A DNA stretch of 64,000 bases from Gammaproteobacteria bacterium (GCA_024235095.1 JACKNC010000002.1:434001-498000), one strand, 5' to 3'; shown: positions 17,904-28,082, counted from the stretch's first letter. Translations and numbers: made by a program. Notes: generated from the sequence alone by a model not told the origin.

Positions 17904-18821
17904 ATGCAACGCAGACATTTTCTGAAAGCTCTCGGGGTGGGGGCATGGGCGGGCGCCGGAACCGCGCTGAGTGGTTATGGTCAGCGGTTATACGCCGGTG
18001 ATGCGAAAACGGATATTCCCGATCTGGTGGCCGTCAAAAACGGGGAGCCGGAAGCGCTGTTTGATTGTGGTATCGAAGCATTGGGCGGAATCAGGCGCTT
18101 TGTCAAAAAGGGCCAGACGGTGGTGATCAAGCCGAACATCGGCTGGAATACACCCCCGGAGCGGGCGGCCAATACGAATCCCCGGCTGGTGCGTCGCATC
18201 GTCGAACATTGCCTGCAAGCGGGGGCCAAAGAGGTTTATGTCTTTGACCATACCTGCGATGCCTGGCGCGACAGTTACCGCGCCAGCGGCATCGAACAGG
18301 CGGTGAAGGAAGCGGGCGGCAAATTGGCGCCGGGCAATAGCGAGAGTTATTTCCAAACGGTTGCGGTTACTCAAGGTCGCCGATTGCGTGAAGCGAAGGA
18401 ACATGAATTAATCCTGCAATCCGATGTATTCATTAATGTGCCGGTGCTGAAAAGTCACGGCGGCGCGCGATTATCAATAGCGATGAAGAATCTGATGGGC
18501 ATTGTCTGGGATCGCGGCGAGTGGCATTCCAATGACTTGCATCAGTGCATTGCTGATTTCACGACTTACCGCAAGCCTGACCTGAACGTAGTGGATGCCT
18601 GGAATGTGATGATGCGTCATGGGCCGCGCGGCGTATCGACGGCGGATGTCGCCAACCTGCAATCGCAACTGCTATCGACGGACCTGGTCACGGTAGATGC
18701 GGCGGCGACCCGGTTGTTTGGATTAGACCCGGATACGATCGGCTATGTGCGCATTGCCAGCGAGATGGGCGCAGGACGCAAGGATTTGGAAAATCTGGCG
18801 ATCCGGCGCATTGTGCTTTGA
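17904..18821 (+). CDS. Tat-exported DUF362 protein
   Basis: A 305-residue protein with a twin-arginine signal at its N-terminus (RRHFLKALGVGAWAGAG), implying export in folded form, perhaps with a cofactor. The remainder is the DUF362 domain, recognisable from VVIKPNIGWNTPPERAANTN, VYVFDHTCDAWRDSY and VPVLKSHGGARLSIAMKNLMG. DUF362 proteins are often fused to ferredoxin domains; none is present here, and few Cys are available for a cluster. The function is unknown. Its stop is directly followed by the ATG of an ABC ATPase, so the two are co-transcribed. A GAGGAGG motif lies upstream of the start. Confidence 0.8.
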   Translation: MQRRHFLKALGVGAWAGAGTALSGYGQRLYAGDAKTDIPDLVAVKNGEPEALFDCGIEALGGIRRFVKKGQTVVIKPNIGWNTPPERAANTNPRLVRRIVEHCLQAGAKEVYVFDHTCDAWRDSYRASGIEQAVKEAGGKLAPGNSESYFQTVAVTQGRRLREAKEHELILQSDVFINVPVLKSHGGARLSIAMKNLMGIVWDRGEWHSNDLHQCIADFTTYRKPDLNVVDAWNVMMRHGPRGVSTADVANLQSQLLSTDLVTVDAAATRLFGLDPDTIGYVRIASEMGAGRKDLENLAIRRIVL

Positions 18822-19538
18822 ATGATTGAACTCATTGCCGTCAACAAGGTTTTTCATCAGGGCCAGCCCAATGAATGCCGGGCATTGCACGAGATCAGTC
18901 TGACTTTGAAGCGCAGCGGGATTACCGTATTCAAGGGACCGAGCGGCTCCGGTAAGACGACCTTGCTGACCCTGATTGGTGGGTTGGCGCGCCCAACGAG
19001 TGGACGCATCAGACTTGATGGACGGTTGCTTTCCAATCTGCCGGAGCGCTTTTTAACCGAGATCCGCCGACATACTTTCGGCTTTGTATTTCAGCAATTC
19101 AACTTGATCCGGGGTTTGAGCGTCCTGGAGAATGTGATGTTGCCGGCCTATCCACTGGGCCGGCCTCATCGAGAACTGGTCAACGCAGCGAAGGGGTTAC
19201 TGGATCGTTTCGGATTGGGCGCCAAGGCCGCGAGCCGAGTTGAATGGCTATCCGGCGGCGAGGCGCAACGCACCGCTTTGGCGCGCGCTTTGATCAACGA
19301 TCCGGTGGTGATAATCGCCGACGAACCGACGGCGAATCTTGACAGCGCCTTGTCGCGGGAAGTGTTAGCGTTGTTGAATGAATTGGCGGGACAAGATCGC
19401 ATGGTGCTGATCAGCAGTCACGATCCCCTGGTGTTCGAGGCGAGTTGCGTGAATCGGGTCATCGAATTGCATGATGGGCGGTTAATGGCTGATTCGATCA
19501 TTAACGGTTCGGACCATTTTCAGGCGACGACCGGCTGA
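18822..19538 (+). CDS. ABC transporter ATP-binding protein (LolD/MacB-type)
   Basis: A 238-residue nucleotide-binding subunit. Walker A is GPSGSGKTT (about residues 38-46), the Q-loop is FVFQQFNL, the signature WLSGGEAQRTALARAL, Walker B VVIIADEPTANLD, and the switch His lies in LISSHDP. The sequence belongs to the group serving LolCDE, MacB and FtsX-type permeases. No permease gene follows; the next gene is a Nudix hydrolase 118 bases away. The ATG abuts the DUF362 stop codon. It may work with a permease encoded elsewhere or be a leftover of a larger operon. Confidence 0.85.
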   Translation: MIELIAVNKVFHQGQPNECRALHEISLTLKRSGITVFKGPSGSGKTTLLTLIGGLARPTSGRIRLDGRLLSNLPERFLTEIRRHTFGFVFQQFNLIRGLSVLENVMLPAYPLGRPHRELVNAAKGLLDRFGLGAKAASRVEWLSGGEAQRTALARALINDPVVIIADEPTANLDSALSREVLALLNELAGQDRMVLISSHDPLVFEASCVNRVIELHDGRLMADSIINGSDHFQATTG

Positions 19539-19656
19539 CAATCGCCGGATTGTTTGGCGCTGGTTCAATATGTGACAATGAGGCCGAACCCGTATCTGCT
19601 GGCAAGGTTGCCGCCGGCGAAAGCGTATTCACCACTAAAGAATAAGGTTCCCCGCC

Positions 19657-20181
19657 ATGCAAGCCTATTTTTGTTCCCAATGCGGTAATCCATTGAAGAC
19701 GGCGGAAGTCGCCGGCCACGCTCGGCAATGCTGTAGCGCGCCCAACTGCTCTTATGTGTACTGGGATAATCCGGTTCCCGTAGTCGCCGCCATTGTTGAG
19801 GTGGATGGCGCGGTGATTCTGGCCCGAAACCACGGCTGGCCAGAAAAGATGTTTGGTCTGATTACCGGCTTTCTGGAAAAAGGCGAAACACCCGATGCAG
19901 CAGTGCTGCGTGAAGTGCGGGAAGAATTGGGCCTGAATGCTGAAACTGCTCGCTTTATCGGTTATTACCCGTTCTTCGAGATGAATCAGTTATTGCTGGC
20001 CTTCCATGTTCCGGCCAGTGGGGAGATTGTTCTTGGTGAGGAACTGGCCAGCATCAAACGCGTACCGGTTGAGAGGTTGAAACCGTGGACGATTGGCACG
20101 GGTCCCGCTGTTCGCGATTGGCTGGCGAACCGCAACAACTCAGAGTTTACTGAAGCCAGGATAGAGTCGGCAGCGGACTGA
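19657..20181 (+). CDS. Nudix hydrolase with N-terminal zinc ribbon
   Basis: A 174-residue protein. Residues 6-33 carry CSQC and CCSAPNC, a zinc-ribbon module. The catalytic Nudix box GFLEKGETPDAAVLREVREELG fits the consensus GX5EX7REUXEEXGU. Such enzymes cleave nucleoside diphosphates linked to another moiety, using Mg2+. The zinc ribbon recalls NAD+ diphosphatase (NudC) and NUDT-type enzymes, but the downstream NudC motif SQPWPFPxS is not visible, so the substrate is open. It is followed by a palindromic repeat. Confidence 0.85.
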   Translation: MQAYFCSQCGNPLKTAEVAGHARQCCSAPNCSYVYWDNPVPVVAAIVEVDGAVILARNHGWPEKMFGLITGFLEKGETPDAAVLREVREELGLNAETARFIGYYPFFEMNQLLLAFHVPASGEIVLGEELASIKRVPVERLKPWTIGTGPAVRDWLANRNNSEFTEARIESAAD

Positions 20182-20222
20182 AATCGAGAAACAGTGCGGT
20201 TAATTGTGTTGCAACGTCGTAA

Positions 20223-20321
20223 CTGTTCAGTCCCCCCTTTGGCAAAGGGGGGTGAGGGGGGATTTTGGCCCCGTCGCCCGTGCGTAATCCCCCCCAGCCC
20301 CCCTTTTTCAAAGGGGGGAGG
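20223..20321 (+). repeat. Two-hairpin palindromic repeat, copy A2
   Basis: The cleanest copy. The first hairpin is CCCCCC-TTT-GGC-AAA-GGGGGG and the second CCCCCC-TTT-TTC-AAA-GGGGGG; the spacer includes TTTTGGCCCCGTCGCC. It is nearly identical to 2841-2940 and to the inverted copy inside ccoI at 52635-52736. It lies between the Nudix gene and the convergent DUF457 gene, where it could end transcription. Confidence 0.85.
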
Positions 20322-20394
20322 TGAACGCTTATGCAACGCCCAAAGTTGCAAGCGCCGTTTTCAGGGTGAAGTCACTGTAGGCTATGAGGCATTT

Positions 20395-21006
20395 TTAGTT
20401 GGCGCGTTTGCGCCTATTTTTTTGATCGAAAACAGATAATAATCGCTTTTTTCTGTTGCGAAGGGTTTCTACAAACGCTATATCCGCTCGCTGGCTGAGC
20501 AGTCCAACAGGCGAATATCCCGAGGCAGTCGCTCGGATCATCAGGATACTCAGTAAGATGATGCTGATGGTTGTGTTTTGCCAACCCACCAGCGGCCACT
20601 GACCAGACCAGGACAATTCATAGGCCGTTGTGAACGGCGCGAAGTAGTAAATACCCCAAATATCTTCTGCGGTTGTTCCTCGTGCGCCAATTACATCGCA
20701 GAGCAGATGTAAATGAACGCTAATGAACGCCCAAATCGCCACCCAAAACCGCCGTATGCCAAGCATACCCACTGCTGCTGCAATCAGGATCGCCCCCGGC
20801 AGACCGTGGCCATACATGCGGTGGAAACTTTGGTAGTAATCTGTTTCGGGCAATCCAAGGATACGGGTGGCAAAGTCAACTACGATTCCTAAACCGTCTA
20901 AATCCGGAATAATACCGGCAATGACAACAAGAGTTTTGTCGCGTTGACTAGCTTGAAACCGCTCAAAGCCGACCCAACTGGCCAGAAAATGGGTGATCGG
21001 GCTCAT
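20395..21006 (-). CDS. DUF457-type membrane-bound metal-dependent hydrolase
   Basis: A 203-residue membrane protein of the YdjM/DUF457 group. The start MSPITHFLASWVGFERF and the metal-ligand-like motifs IPDLDGLGI, YGHGLPGAILIAAAVG and HLHLLCDVI are typical: Asp and His residues at helix ends. About four hydrophobic segments are visible. The biochemical function is not established for this family. ATG 21006 begins the conserved region; a longer frame upstream looks non-coding. It lies downstream of the malyl-CoA lyase gene but a hairpin at 21065-21087 separates them. Confidence 0.7.
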   Translation of the reverse strand: MSPITHFLASWVGFERFQASQRDKTLVVIAGIIPDLDGLGIVVDFATRILGLPETDYYQSFHRMYGHGLPGAILIAAAVGMLGIRRFWVAIWAFISVHLHLLCDVIGARGTTAEDIWGIYYFAPFTTAYELSWSGQWPLVGWQNTTISIILLSILMIRATASGYSPVGLLSQRADIAFVETLRNRKKRLLSVFDQKNRRKRAN

Positions 21007-21064
21007 CACAAATGACCTGTTGATAATCCAGTCAGTGGCAACCTGATATTGCAAATCCTCTCAG

Positions 21065-21087
21065 ACCCTCTCCACCTGGGAGAGGGT
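21065..21087 (-). terminator. Hairpin after the malyl-CoA lyase gene
   Basis: ACCCTCTCC and GGAGAGGGT form a 9-bp stem with a 5-base loop, 14 bases past the end of the lyase gene. It belongs to the same CCTCTCC-type palindrome style as 26926-26944, so it may be a dispersed repeat acting as terminator. Confidence 0.45.
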
Positions 21088-21100
21088 GTTATTGGAATGC

Positions 21101-22153
21101 CTAGAACCCGTACAGCGCCTTATACTCGGCGTCGCGGCTGGCGATGAGTTGCGCCAGATTTAGCACGACCTTGCACTGTTTCCAAGTGGCGTCATCCTGC
21201 ATCTTGCCATCGATCATCACTGCGCCACTGCCATCGGGCATAGCTTCCACCACGCGCTTGGCCCAAGCCACTTCATCCGCTTTCGGACTAAACACCCGCT
21301 TGGCGATGGCGATCTGGTTAGGATGCAGCGACCAAGCGCCGACACAGCCCATGAGATAAGCATTGCGGAACTGATCTTCACAGGCCACCAGGTCGGCGAT
21401 GTCGCCGAACGGGCCGTAGAACGGCAGTGCGCCGACGCTGGCGCAAGCATCGACCATCTTGGCCATGGTGTAATGCCACAAATCCTGTTGTGCGGTAGGC
21501 CGAGAGGCATCGGGATTGCTCGGATCAGGATCGGTGCGCACGACATAATCGGGGTGTCCGCCGCCCACCCGTGTGGTCTTCATCCGCCGCGAAGCCGCTA
21601 GATCGGCAGGGCCAAGGCTCATCCCCTGCATCCGGGGGCTGGCGTTGGCGATTTCATCGACATTCGCCACGCCCAGCGCGGTTTCCAGAATGGCGTGAAT
21701 CATCAATGGTTTCTTCACTCCGTACTTGGCTTCCAGTTGCGCCAGCAACTGATCGGCGAAATGAATATCCCACGCGCCCTGAATCTTGGGCAGCATGATC
21801 ACATCCAGCTTGTCGCCGATCTCGCCCACCAGCCGAATCAAATCGTCCAGGAACCAGGGGCTGTCCAGGCTGTTGACCCGGGTCCAGAACTGGGTGTTGC
21901 CGAAATCGACGTTCTTGCCGATCTGCACCAGCCCTTCGCGAGCGGCTTCCTTGCGGTCAATCGGCACGGCGTCTTCCAGGTTGCCCAGCATGATGTCCAC
22001 GGTCTTGGCGATATCCGGCACTTTGACCGCCATCTTGGGATTGCTGGGATCGAAGAAGTGGATCATCCGCGAGGGCAATACCGGAATCTCGCGGAGCGGC
22101 TCGGGAGCGCCAACGACCTTGGGTTTAAAGAAATCGCGGGGACTGCGCAGCAT
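21101..22153 (-). CDS. L-malyl-CoA/beta-methylmalyl-CoA lyase-type enzyme (HpcH/HpaI, CitE superfamily)
   Basis: A 350-residue TIM-barrel enzyme. Conserved sites include [14 protein letters not shown] (acidic metal/acyl-CoA site), [12 protein letters not shown] (substrate-binding Arg), [15 protein letters not shown] (metal Glu), and [12 protein letters not shown] (metal Asp). It is longer than single-domain CitE, and the sequence style matches Mcl1, which reversibly cleaves malyl-CoA to acetyl-CoA and glyoxylate or beta-methylmalyl-CoA to propionyl-CoA and glyoxylate. It lies 17 bases downstream of meaB in an operon, which supports a role in methylmalonyl/ethylmalonyl-CoA type carbon flow. 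The exact substrate is inferred. Confidence 0.78.
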   Translation of the reverse strand: MLRSPRDFFKPKVVGAPEPLREIPVLPSRMIHFFDPSNPKMAVKVPDIAKTVDIMLGNLEDAVPIDRKEAAREGLVQIGKNVDFGNTQFWTRVNSLDSPWFLDDLIRLVGEIGDKLDVIMLPKIQGAWDIHFADQLLAQLEAKYGVKKPLMIHAILETALGVANVDEIANASPRMQGMSLGPADLAASRRMKTTRVGGGHPDYVVRTDPDPSNPDASRPTAQQDLWHYTMAKMVDACASVGALPFYGPFGDIADLVACEDQFRNAYLMGCVGAWSLHPNQIAIAKRVFSPKADEVAWAKRVVEAMPDGSGAVMIDGKMQDDATWKQCKVVLNLAQLIASRDAEYKALYGF

Positions 22154-22170
22154 GGGATTTTCTCCTGTGG

Positions 22171-23304
22171 TTAGTAACGACCTTCATATTTATGGATCAG
22201 TTGTTGGGCGGCCACGGTCGGTGGGATATGGCCATTGATCACGGCTTCCTCGATCTCAGCGCGAATACTGTCCACGCCGGCATGATTAAAGAAGCTGGCG
22301 CGTAGGTGCTCCTCCACCATGGAATAAACCCAGTCCAGCGTTTGCCGTTGCCGGCGTTTCTCAAAGACGCCGCTGCCTGTGGTTTGTTCGCGGAACTGCC
22401 AGATCACTGACCAGATGGCGTCGATGCCTTCGCCGGACCTAGAGGAACAACTATACGCTTTCGTGCGCCAGCCTTCGGTGGCCGGAGCCAGAAAATGCAA
22501 GGCCCGATTGTACTCTGCACGGGCTGCGTTAGCGCGAATCTTGTTGTCGCCATCGGCTTTGTTGACCAGCAGCGCGTCGGCCAGCTCCATGATGCCTTTT
22601 TTAATGCCCTGTAATTCATCGCCAGCCCCGGACAGCATGAGCAACAGGAAGAAATCCACCATCGAACGCACGGTGGTTTCGCTTTGGCCCACACCGACTG
22701 TTTCCACCAGAATGACGTTATAGCCTGCCGCCTCGCAAATGAGCATGGTTTCACGACTCTTGCGGGTGACGCCGCCCAGAGTGCCACTGGAGGGCGAAGG
22801 GCGGATGAAAGCGCGCAGGTCACGGGACAACAGCTCCATCCGGGTTTTGTCGCCGAGAATGCTGCCGCGCGTCACGGTGCTGCTGGGGTCGACCGCTAGC
22901 ACGGCGACCTTATGACCCTGTTCGCACAGGTGCAGGCCCAAGGCTTCGATAAAGGTGCTTTTGCCCACGCCGGGAACGCCGGTGATGCCGATCCGCACCG
23001 AGTGGCCGGTATTGGGCAGGAGTCGCCGCAGGACTTCCTGGCCCATATCGAAGTGCGCCTGAGCATTGCTTTCAACCAGGGTAATAGCTTGCGCCACGAT
23101 ATTGCGGTCACTGGCCAACACGCCGGCGACATATTCGTCGACCGTCAGCCGCCGCCGCCGTGGAGTCGCTGGACGCGGTACAGCAACGCTGGCTTGGCCA
23201 ACGATGCCATCGTGACCGCCATCGACGCCAGCCATTACGGAGGTGGCGAATTCGGAACCAGCATTTTGGGGAACCCAGTCGGGTCTTTGTCTTGAGTCGT
23301 TCAT
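22171..23304 (-). CDS. meaB: Methylmalonyl-CoA mutase-associated GTPase MeaB
   Basis: A 377-residue G3E GTPase that loads and protects the B12-dependent methylmalonyl-CoA mutase. The P-loop is [10 protein letters not shown] (near residue 109), followed by [28 protein letters not shown] (switch II) and the guanine-specificity motif NKADGDN. The C-terminal helical dimerisation region ends at HKYEGRY. The first 50 residues are an extension beyond the usual start, with low-complexity [10 protein letters not shown]; the true start could be later, but no strong ribosome site settles it. The mutase itself is not in the window. It forms an operon with the lyase gene downstream. Confidence 0.92.
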   Translation of the reverse strand: MNDSRQRPDWVPQNAGSEFATSVMAGVDGGHDGIVGQASVAVPRPATPRRRRLTVDEYVAGVLASDRNIVAQAITLVESNAQAHFDMGQEVLRRLLPNTGHSVRIGITGVPGVGKSTFIEALGLHLCEQGHKVAVLAVDPSSTVTRGSILGDKTRMELLSRDLRAFIRPSPSSGTLGGVTRKSRETMLICEAAGYNVILVETVGVGQSETTVRSMVDFFLLLMLSGAGDELQGIKKGIMELADALLVNKADGDNKIRANAARAEYNRALHFLAPATEGWRTKAYSCSSRSGEGIDAIWSVIWQFREQTTGSGVFEKRRQRQTLDWVYSMVEEHLRASFFNHAGVDSIRAEIEEAVINGHIPPTVAAQQLIHKYEGRY

Positions 23305-23487
23305 GGGTTAGATCGTCACGCACTGGGGTGGATTGATGAGAGAGAGGCGCTCATTTTCAACAGGACGCCGGGAATTTGGTCAGTATGTTCGATGTAGATT
23401 TTTGTAGGGTCAATAAAAATCCTAAACAAATTATGGAGTCCGCACTATTTTCCAAAACTCAAAAAGGATTCTTACAGTACTTCACCA

Positions 23488-23997
23488 TTAATCCTGATTC
23501 AAACTGCGCAACTGCCCGGCAGTCAATGCCCATTGCAGGTAACCCTCGCCAGCAGCGGGGCGGCCATCGAACTCAATCAAGGCCACGCCGCCCTTGCGGA
23601 AGGCCACCAGCGGGCGCGTCACATCCGCCAGCAACAATCCGGTCAGCAAACTCAGTTGCGGTTCATGGCCTACCGCCACCACAACGCCAGCGGTCGAGTA
23701 TTGCGCCAGCCAGTCCAGCACCGCTTCCGGCGGATAGCGATAGTCCAGTTCAGGCCGCTCAATGATTGGCAGATCGCCATAAGCGCGGGCAATAATGTCC
23801 GCCGTCTCGCGGGCGCGCACTAGCGGGCTGCAAATCAACAAATCAATCTGCTCCAACTGCGAGCGCAGCCGGTTGGCGCCCTTGCGCATTTTCTTACGCC
23901 CGGCATCGGTCAACGGCCGCTGGGCATCAGTACCCCCCGCAGCCATGAAAGTTTCCGCATCCTCGGCGATCGCGTGGCGAACCAGTAACAGTTTCAT
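23488..23997 (-). CDS. sixA: Phosphohistidine phosphatase SixA
   Basis: A 169-residue histidine phosphatase of the phosphoglycerate-mutase-like fold. LLLVRHAIAED holds the catalytic RH motif, SPLVRARETADII the second Arg, and VGHEPQLS the second His. SixA dephosphorylates histidine-containing phosphotransfer domains or PTS proteins in the cytoplasm. It lies 36 bases downstream of phoR on the same strand and so appears to be the third gene of the phoB-phoR unit, suggesting an influence on phosphorelay signalling; that link is inference. Confidence 0.88.
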   Translation of the reverse strand: MKLLLVRHAIAEDAETFMAAGGTDAQRPLTDAGRKKMRKGANRLRSQLEQIDLLICSPLVRARETADIIARAYGDLPIIERPELDYRYPPEAVLDWLAQYSTAGVVVAVGHEPQLSLLTGLLLADVTRPLVAFRKGGVALIEFDGRPAAGEGYLQWALTAGQLRSLNQD

Positions 23998-24033
23998 TAG
24001 GGACTCCTCAAGATCACAATAACCGCCAGTGTA

Positions 24034-25371
24034 TCATCGACAGGCGCTTTCATGATGCGCTGATGCCAATACGGGTTCTGCCCGCAGTTCTGACGGAAAA
24101 TCACAGGTAAACACACTACCTGCGCCCAGTTCGCTGATGATCTGCAACTGGCCGCCATGATGGTTGAGTATATGCTTGACGATGGACAAGCCCAGTCCGG
24201 TTCCGCCGCTGCCGCGCGAACGGTCGCGATTCACCCGGTAGAAGCGCTCGGTCAGACGCGGCAAATGCTGAGGAGCGATCCCTTCGCCATTATCTTTGAC
24301 GGCCAAATGAATGCCACTCGCGTCAGCCCACCAGCGCAGTTCAATCTGTCCTTCTGCGGGCGTGTAGCGCACGGCGTTGAACACCAGATTGGAAAAAGCG
24401 CTGCGAAGCTCTTTCTCACAACCGCAAATCCACAGTTCAGGATCGGCGATGACCTCGATCCGATGCCCCAGGTCGCCACTGAGCGCCAAGGCGTCATCAG
24501 CAATGTCCATCAAGAGCTTTGGAATCGCAATGGGTCGACGCGGTGATCGTTCCCTTTGCGACTCCAACCGCGCCAGCAGCAACAAATCTTCGATGATATG
24601 CAACATTCGGCTGGATTGCTGTTGCATGCCCCGCAAGGGTTGCCGCCAATGATCCAGCGCCACATCCTCGCTATCGAGAAGCGTCTCCAGATAACCGGTG
24701 ATGACTGTTAAGGGTGTGCGCAATTCATGGGAAACATTGGCGACAAAGTCGCGCTGCATCTGCTCCAGACGCCGCATTCGGGAAATATCGGTGGCCAGCA
24801 GCAACCGCTGTTTCTTGCCATAAGGCACGATGCGCGCGCCCAGCAGCAGGCCATCATCGACCGGAGAAGGGAATTCCACGCGGTCACTGTCATGCGGGGC
24901 ACGTGGATTTAGAAACGCTACAAAGGCTGGATGTCGCAACAAATGGGTAATCGGCAGACCCACATCCTGGCCTGGAGACAACCCAAGCAGGGTTTGGGAA
25001 GCGTTGTTGCACCACACCACCCGATCATCTTCGGCCAGTACGACCGCCGCGTCGGGTAAAGCAGCGGTCGCTTGCTGAAATTGCTGCAACAGGCGGCTGA
25101 GTTTGCGTTTGCGTTTGCGGCTTTGCCGGCGCAGGCGGGCGGTATGCGCGGCGACCTCTTGCCAGACCGGGCTGGCCCACGGTGGACTGGTGGCGGGGTC
25201 GCCGTGGAGCCAGCGATCCAACCGGTAGAGTTGCCATAACTGCCAAGCCAGGCTACTCAGCGCCGCCAGCAACAGACATAGCGTCAATTGACCCGTTATC
25301 CAGCCCAGCAATCCAGCGCCCGCAAAGATCAGCGCCAGCCGCTGGCATAAGTTCCACCAGGATTTGGACAA
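24034..25371 (-). CDS. phoR: Phosphate-regulon sensor histidine kinase PhoR
   Basis: A 445-residue membrane kinase. Two adjacent N-terminal hydrophobic stretches (about residues 10-40) form the membrane anchor, followed by a Lys/Arg-rich linker and a PAS domain (AVVLAEDDRVVWCNNASQTL). HisKA has FVANVSHELRTPLTVITGYL with the phospho-acceptor His. HATPase motifs are FNAVRYTP (N box), DNGEGIAP (G1) and GGTGLGLSIVKHI (G2). PhoR senses phosphate status through the Pst/PhoU complex and controls PhoB. It starts four bases after phoB ends. There is no large periplasmic domain, as expected for PhoR. Confidence 0.92.
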   Translation of the reverse strand: MSKSWWNLCQRLALIFAGAGLLGWITGQLTLCLLLAALSSLAWQLWQLYRLDRWLHGDPATSPPWASPVWQEVAAHTARLRRQSRKRKRKLSRLLQQFQQATAALPDAAVVLAEDDRVVWCNNASQTLLGLSPGQDVGLPITHLLRHPAFVAFLNPRAPHDSDRVEFPSPVDDGLLLGARIVPYGKKQRLLLATDISRMRRLEQMQRDFVANVSHELRTPLTVITGYLETLLDSEDVALDHWRQPLRGMQQQSSRMLHIIEDLLLLARLESQRERSPRRPIAIPKLLMDIADDALALSGDLGHRIEVIADPELWICGCEKELRSAFSNLVFNAVRYTPAEGQIELRWWADASGIHLAVKDNGEGIAPQHLPRLTERFYRVNRDRSRGSGGTGLGLSIVKHILNHHGGQLQIISELGAGSVFTCDFPSELRAEPVLASAHHESACR

Positions 25372-25375
25372 GACG

Positions 25376-26068
25376 CTAAACCCGAGTGGAAAACCGGTAA
25401 CCCGCGCCGCGCACGGTTTGGATCAGGGCATCATAACCCTGTGGCTCCAGCACCTTGCGCAACCGGCGAATATGCACATCTACTGTGCGTTCCTCGACAT
25501 AGACGTTGCTGCCCCAAACCCGGTCCAGCAACTGGCCGCGACTGTAGACCCGTTCCGGGTGCGACATGAAAAACTCCAGCAACCGGTATTCGGTCGGTCC
25601 CATCTCCAGTAATGATTCGTCAGCGCTGACCCGATGACTGGCCAGATCCAGCGAAAGACCATTCGCGCGCAGAATTTCATCTTCGGCAGCCGGACCGCCC
25701 CGGCGCAGCACCGCCCGGATGCGCGCCACCACCTCGCGCGGCGAAAACGGCTTGGTCACATAATCATCCGCGCCGCTTTCCAAACCCTGCACCTTGTCTT
25801 CTTCCTCGGCGCGGGCCGTCAACATAATGATGGGTAGTTCCCGGGTTAGATCGTCCTTTTTCAACCGGCGCGCGTAGTCAATTCCGCTAATGCCAGGCAA
25901 CATCCAGTCCAGCAGGATCAAATCCGGCAGTTGCTCGACGATGCTGGCCTGCGCCTGTCGGGCGTCAGCGGCCTCTTCCACCTCATAACCGGCGTTAGTC
26001 AACGCAAACACGACCATTTCCCGGATCGGCTGCTCATCTTCCACGATTAAAATGCGTTTTGTGTTCAT
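25376..26068 (-). CDS. phoB: Phosphate-regulon response regulator PhoB
   Basis: A 230-residue OmpR/PhoB-type regulator. The receiver domain shows the acidic pocket ILIVEDEQ, the phosphorylated Asp in [10 protein letters not shown] (about residue 54), Thr in [12 protein letters not shown] and the Lys in DYVTKPFSP. The C-terminal winged helix ends [31 protein letters not shown]. On phosphorylation it binds Pho boxes to activate phosphate-acquisition genes. A well-formed Pho box lies 77-98 bases upstream of its own start, consistent with autoregulation. Confidence 0.95.
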   Translation of the reverse strand: MNTKRILIVEDEQPIREMVVFALTNAGYEVEEAADARQAQASIVEQLPDLILLDWMLPGISGIDYARRLKKDDLTRELPIIMLTARAEEEDKVQGLESGADDYVTKPFSPREVVARIRAVLRRGGPAAEDEILRANGLSLDLASHRVSADESLLEMGPTEYRLLEFFMSHPERVYSRGQLLDRVWGSNVYVEERTVDVHIRRLRKVLEPQGYDALIQTVRGAGYRFSTRV

Positions 26069-26144
26069 GCGCCCTCTTGAATTCGCTCGAACCGTCCCAA
26101 ATGTATCCCAAAGTCGTTGCTATGGATTTCTGTATTTAAGGCAA

Positions 26145-26166
26145 TTTGATGACAGGGAAGTGACAA
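26145..26166 (-). promoter_or_regulatory. Pho box upstream of phoB
   Basis: Read on the minus strand, TTGTCACTTCC and CTGTCATCAAA form two 11-base direct repeats, each close to the PhoB consensus CTGTCATAWAW. Spacing is exactly the 11-base helical turn expected. It lies upstream of phoB and is oriented toward it. Confidence 0.75.
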
Positions 26167-26186
26167 GACGCCAGGCGGACGGATTT

Positions 26187-26205
26187 TCATAGCCAATCGC
26201 TATGA
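26187..26205. promoter_or_regulatory. Operator-like palindrome upstream of the peroxiredoxin gene
   Basis: TCATAGC-CAATC-GCTATGA is a perfect 7-bp inverted repeat with a 5-base spacer. A second palindrome, TTGAATGATTCAA, lies at 26212-26224. Both are about 80-120 bases before the peroxiredoxin ATG, where a repressor or activator site is plausible. No known factor is assigned. Confidence 0.35.
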
Positions 26206-26307
26206 GGTCATTTGAATGATTCAATTTCCATAATGAATTGGCCTCGCTTAAGCTTTGCGCCACACTAACCCACGGCATTTCGCCACCCACTGTTGAGGAG
26301 ATATTCC

Positions 26308-26907
26308 ATGAGCGTTCTGGTTGCCCAACAAGCCCCTGATTTCACCGCCGCCGCCGTTATGCCCGATGGCTCGATCAAGGAGAACTTCAAGCTCTCCGAG
26401 CTGCGCGGCAAATACGTCGTGTTGTTCTTCTACCCCCTGGACTTCACTTTTGTCTGCCCATCGGAAATCATCGCCCATGATCATCGCATCGCCAAGTTCA
26501 AGGAACTGGGCGTGGAAGTGGTGGGCGTCTCCATCGACTCGCAGTATTCGCATTATGCCTGGCGCAATACGCCGGTTAACAAGGGCGGCATTGGCCCGGT
26601 GCAGTTTCCGCTGGTCGCCGATGTCAAGCATGAGATCACCCAGGCTTATGGCATCGAGCATCCCGCCGGGGTGGCGATGCGCGGCTCGTTTCTGATCGAC
26701 AAAGCCGGCGTGGTGCAGGCGCAGATCGTCAACAACCTGCCGCTGGGCCGCGAAGTGGATGAAATGGTGCGTCTGATCGAAGCTCTGCAATTCAACGAGC
26801 AGTACGGCGAAGTCTGCCCAGCCGGGTGGAAGAAGGGCGACAAGGGAATGAAGCCGACGGCTGAAGGCGTGGCCGCTTATCTGGCCGAGAATTCTGCGGC
26901 GCTGTAA
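26308..26907 (+). CDS. 2-Cys peroxiredoxin (AhpC/Prx1 type)
   Basis: A 199-residue thiol peroxidase. The peroxidatic Cys is in FTFVCPSEIIA (about residue 50) and the resolving Cys in GEVCPAGWKKG (about residue 169). The active-site Thr/Pro pattern YPLDFTF is present, and the C-terminal tail is typical of Prx1/AhpC. It reduces hydrogen peroxide and alkyl hydroperoxides in the cytoplasm, using thioredoxin or AhpF. The thioredoxin reductase gene follows, making that the probable electron source. ATG 26308 has GAGGAG before it. The next gene is separated by a hairpin. Confidence 0.92.
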   Translation: MSVLVAQQAPDFTAAAVMPDGSIKENFKLSELRGKYVVLFFYPLDFTFVCPSEIIAHDHRIAKFKELGVEVVGVSIDSQYSHYAWRNTPVNKGGIGPVQFPLVADVKHEITQAYGIEHPAGVAMRGSFLIDKAGVVQAQIVNNLPLGREVDEMVRLIEALQFNEQYGEVCPAGWKKGDKGMKPTAEGVAAYLAENSAAL

Positions 26908-26918
26908 GAACTGTATAG

Positions 26919-27995
<1,077 letters not shown>

Positions 27996-28027
27996 AAACG
28001 GTCTGCGACTGGCAAACTAAGATGTTC

Positions 28028-28053
28028 GGCGGGTTACGCTCCGCTAACCCGCC
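28028..28053. terminator. Hairpin repeat between trxB and the usp gene
   Basis: GGCGGGTTA (28028-28036) and TAACCCGCC (28045-28053) pair perfectly around an 8-base loop. It lies between two convergent genes and can stop transcription from either side. The sequence type is a common dispersed palindrome in proteobacteria. Confidence 0.6.
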
Positions 28054-28082
28054 CTACTATTTGCTAACCTGCTCGACCAAGC

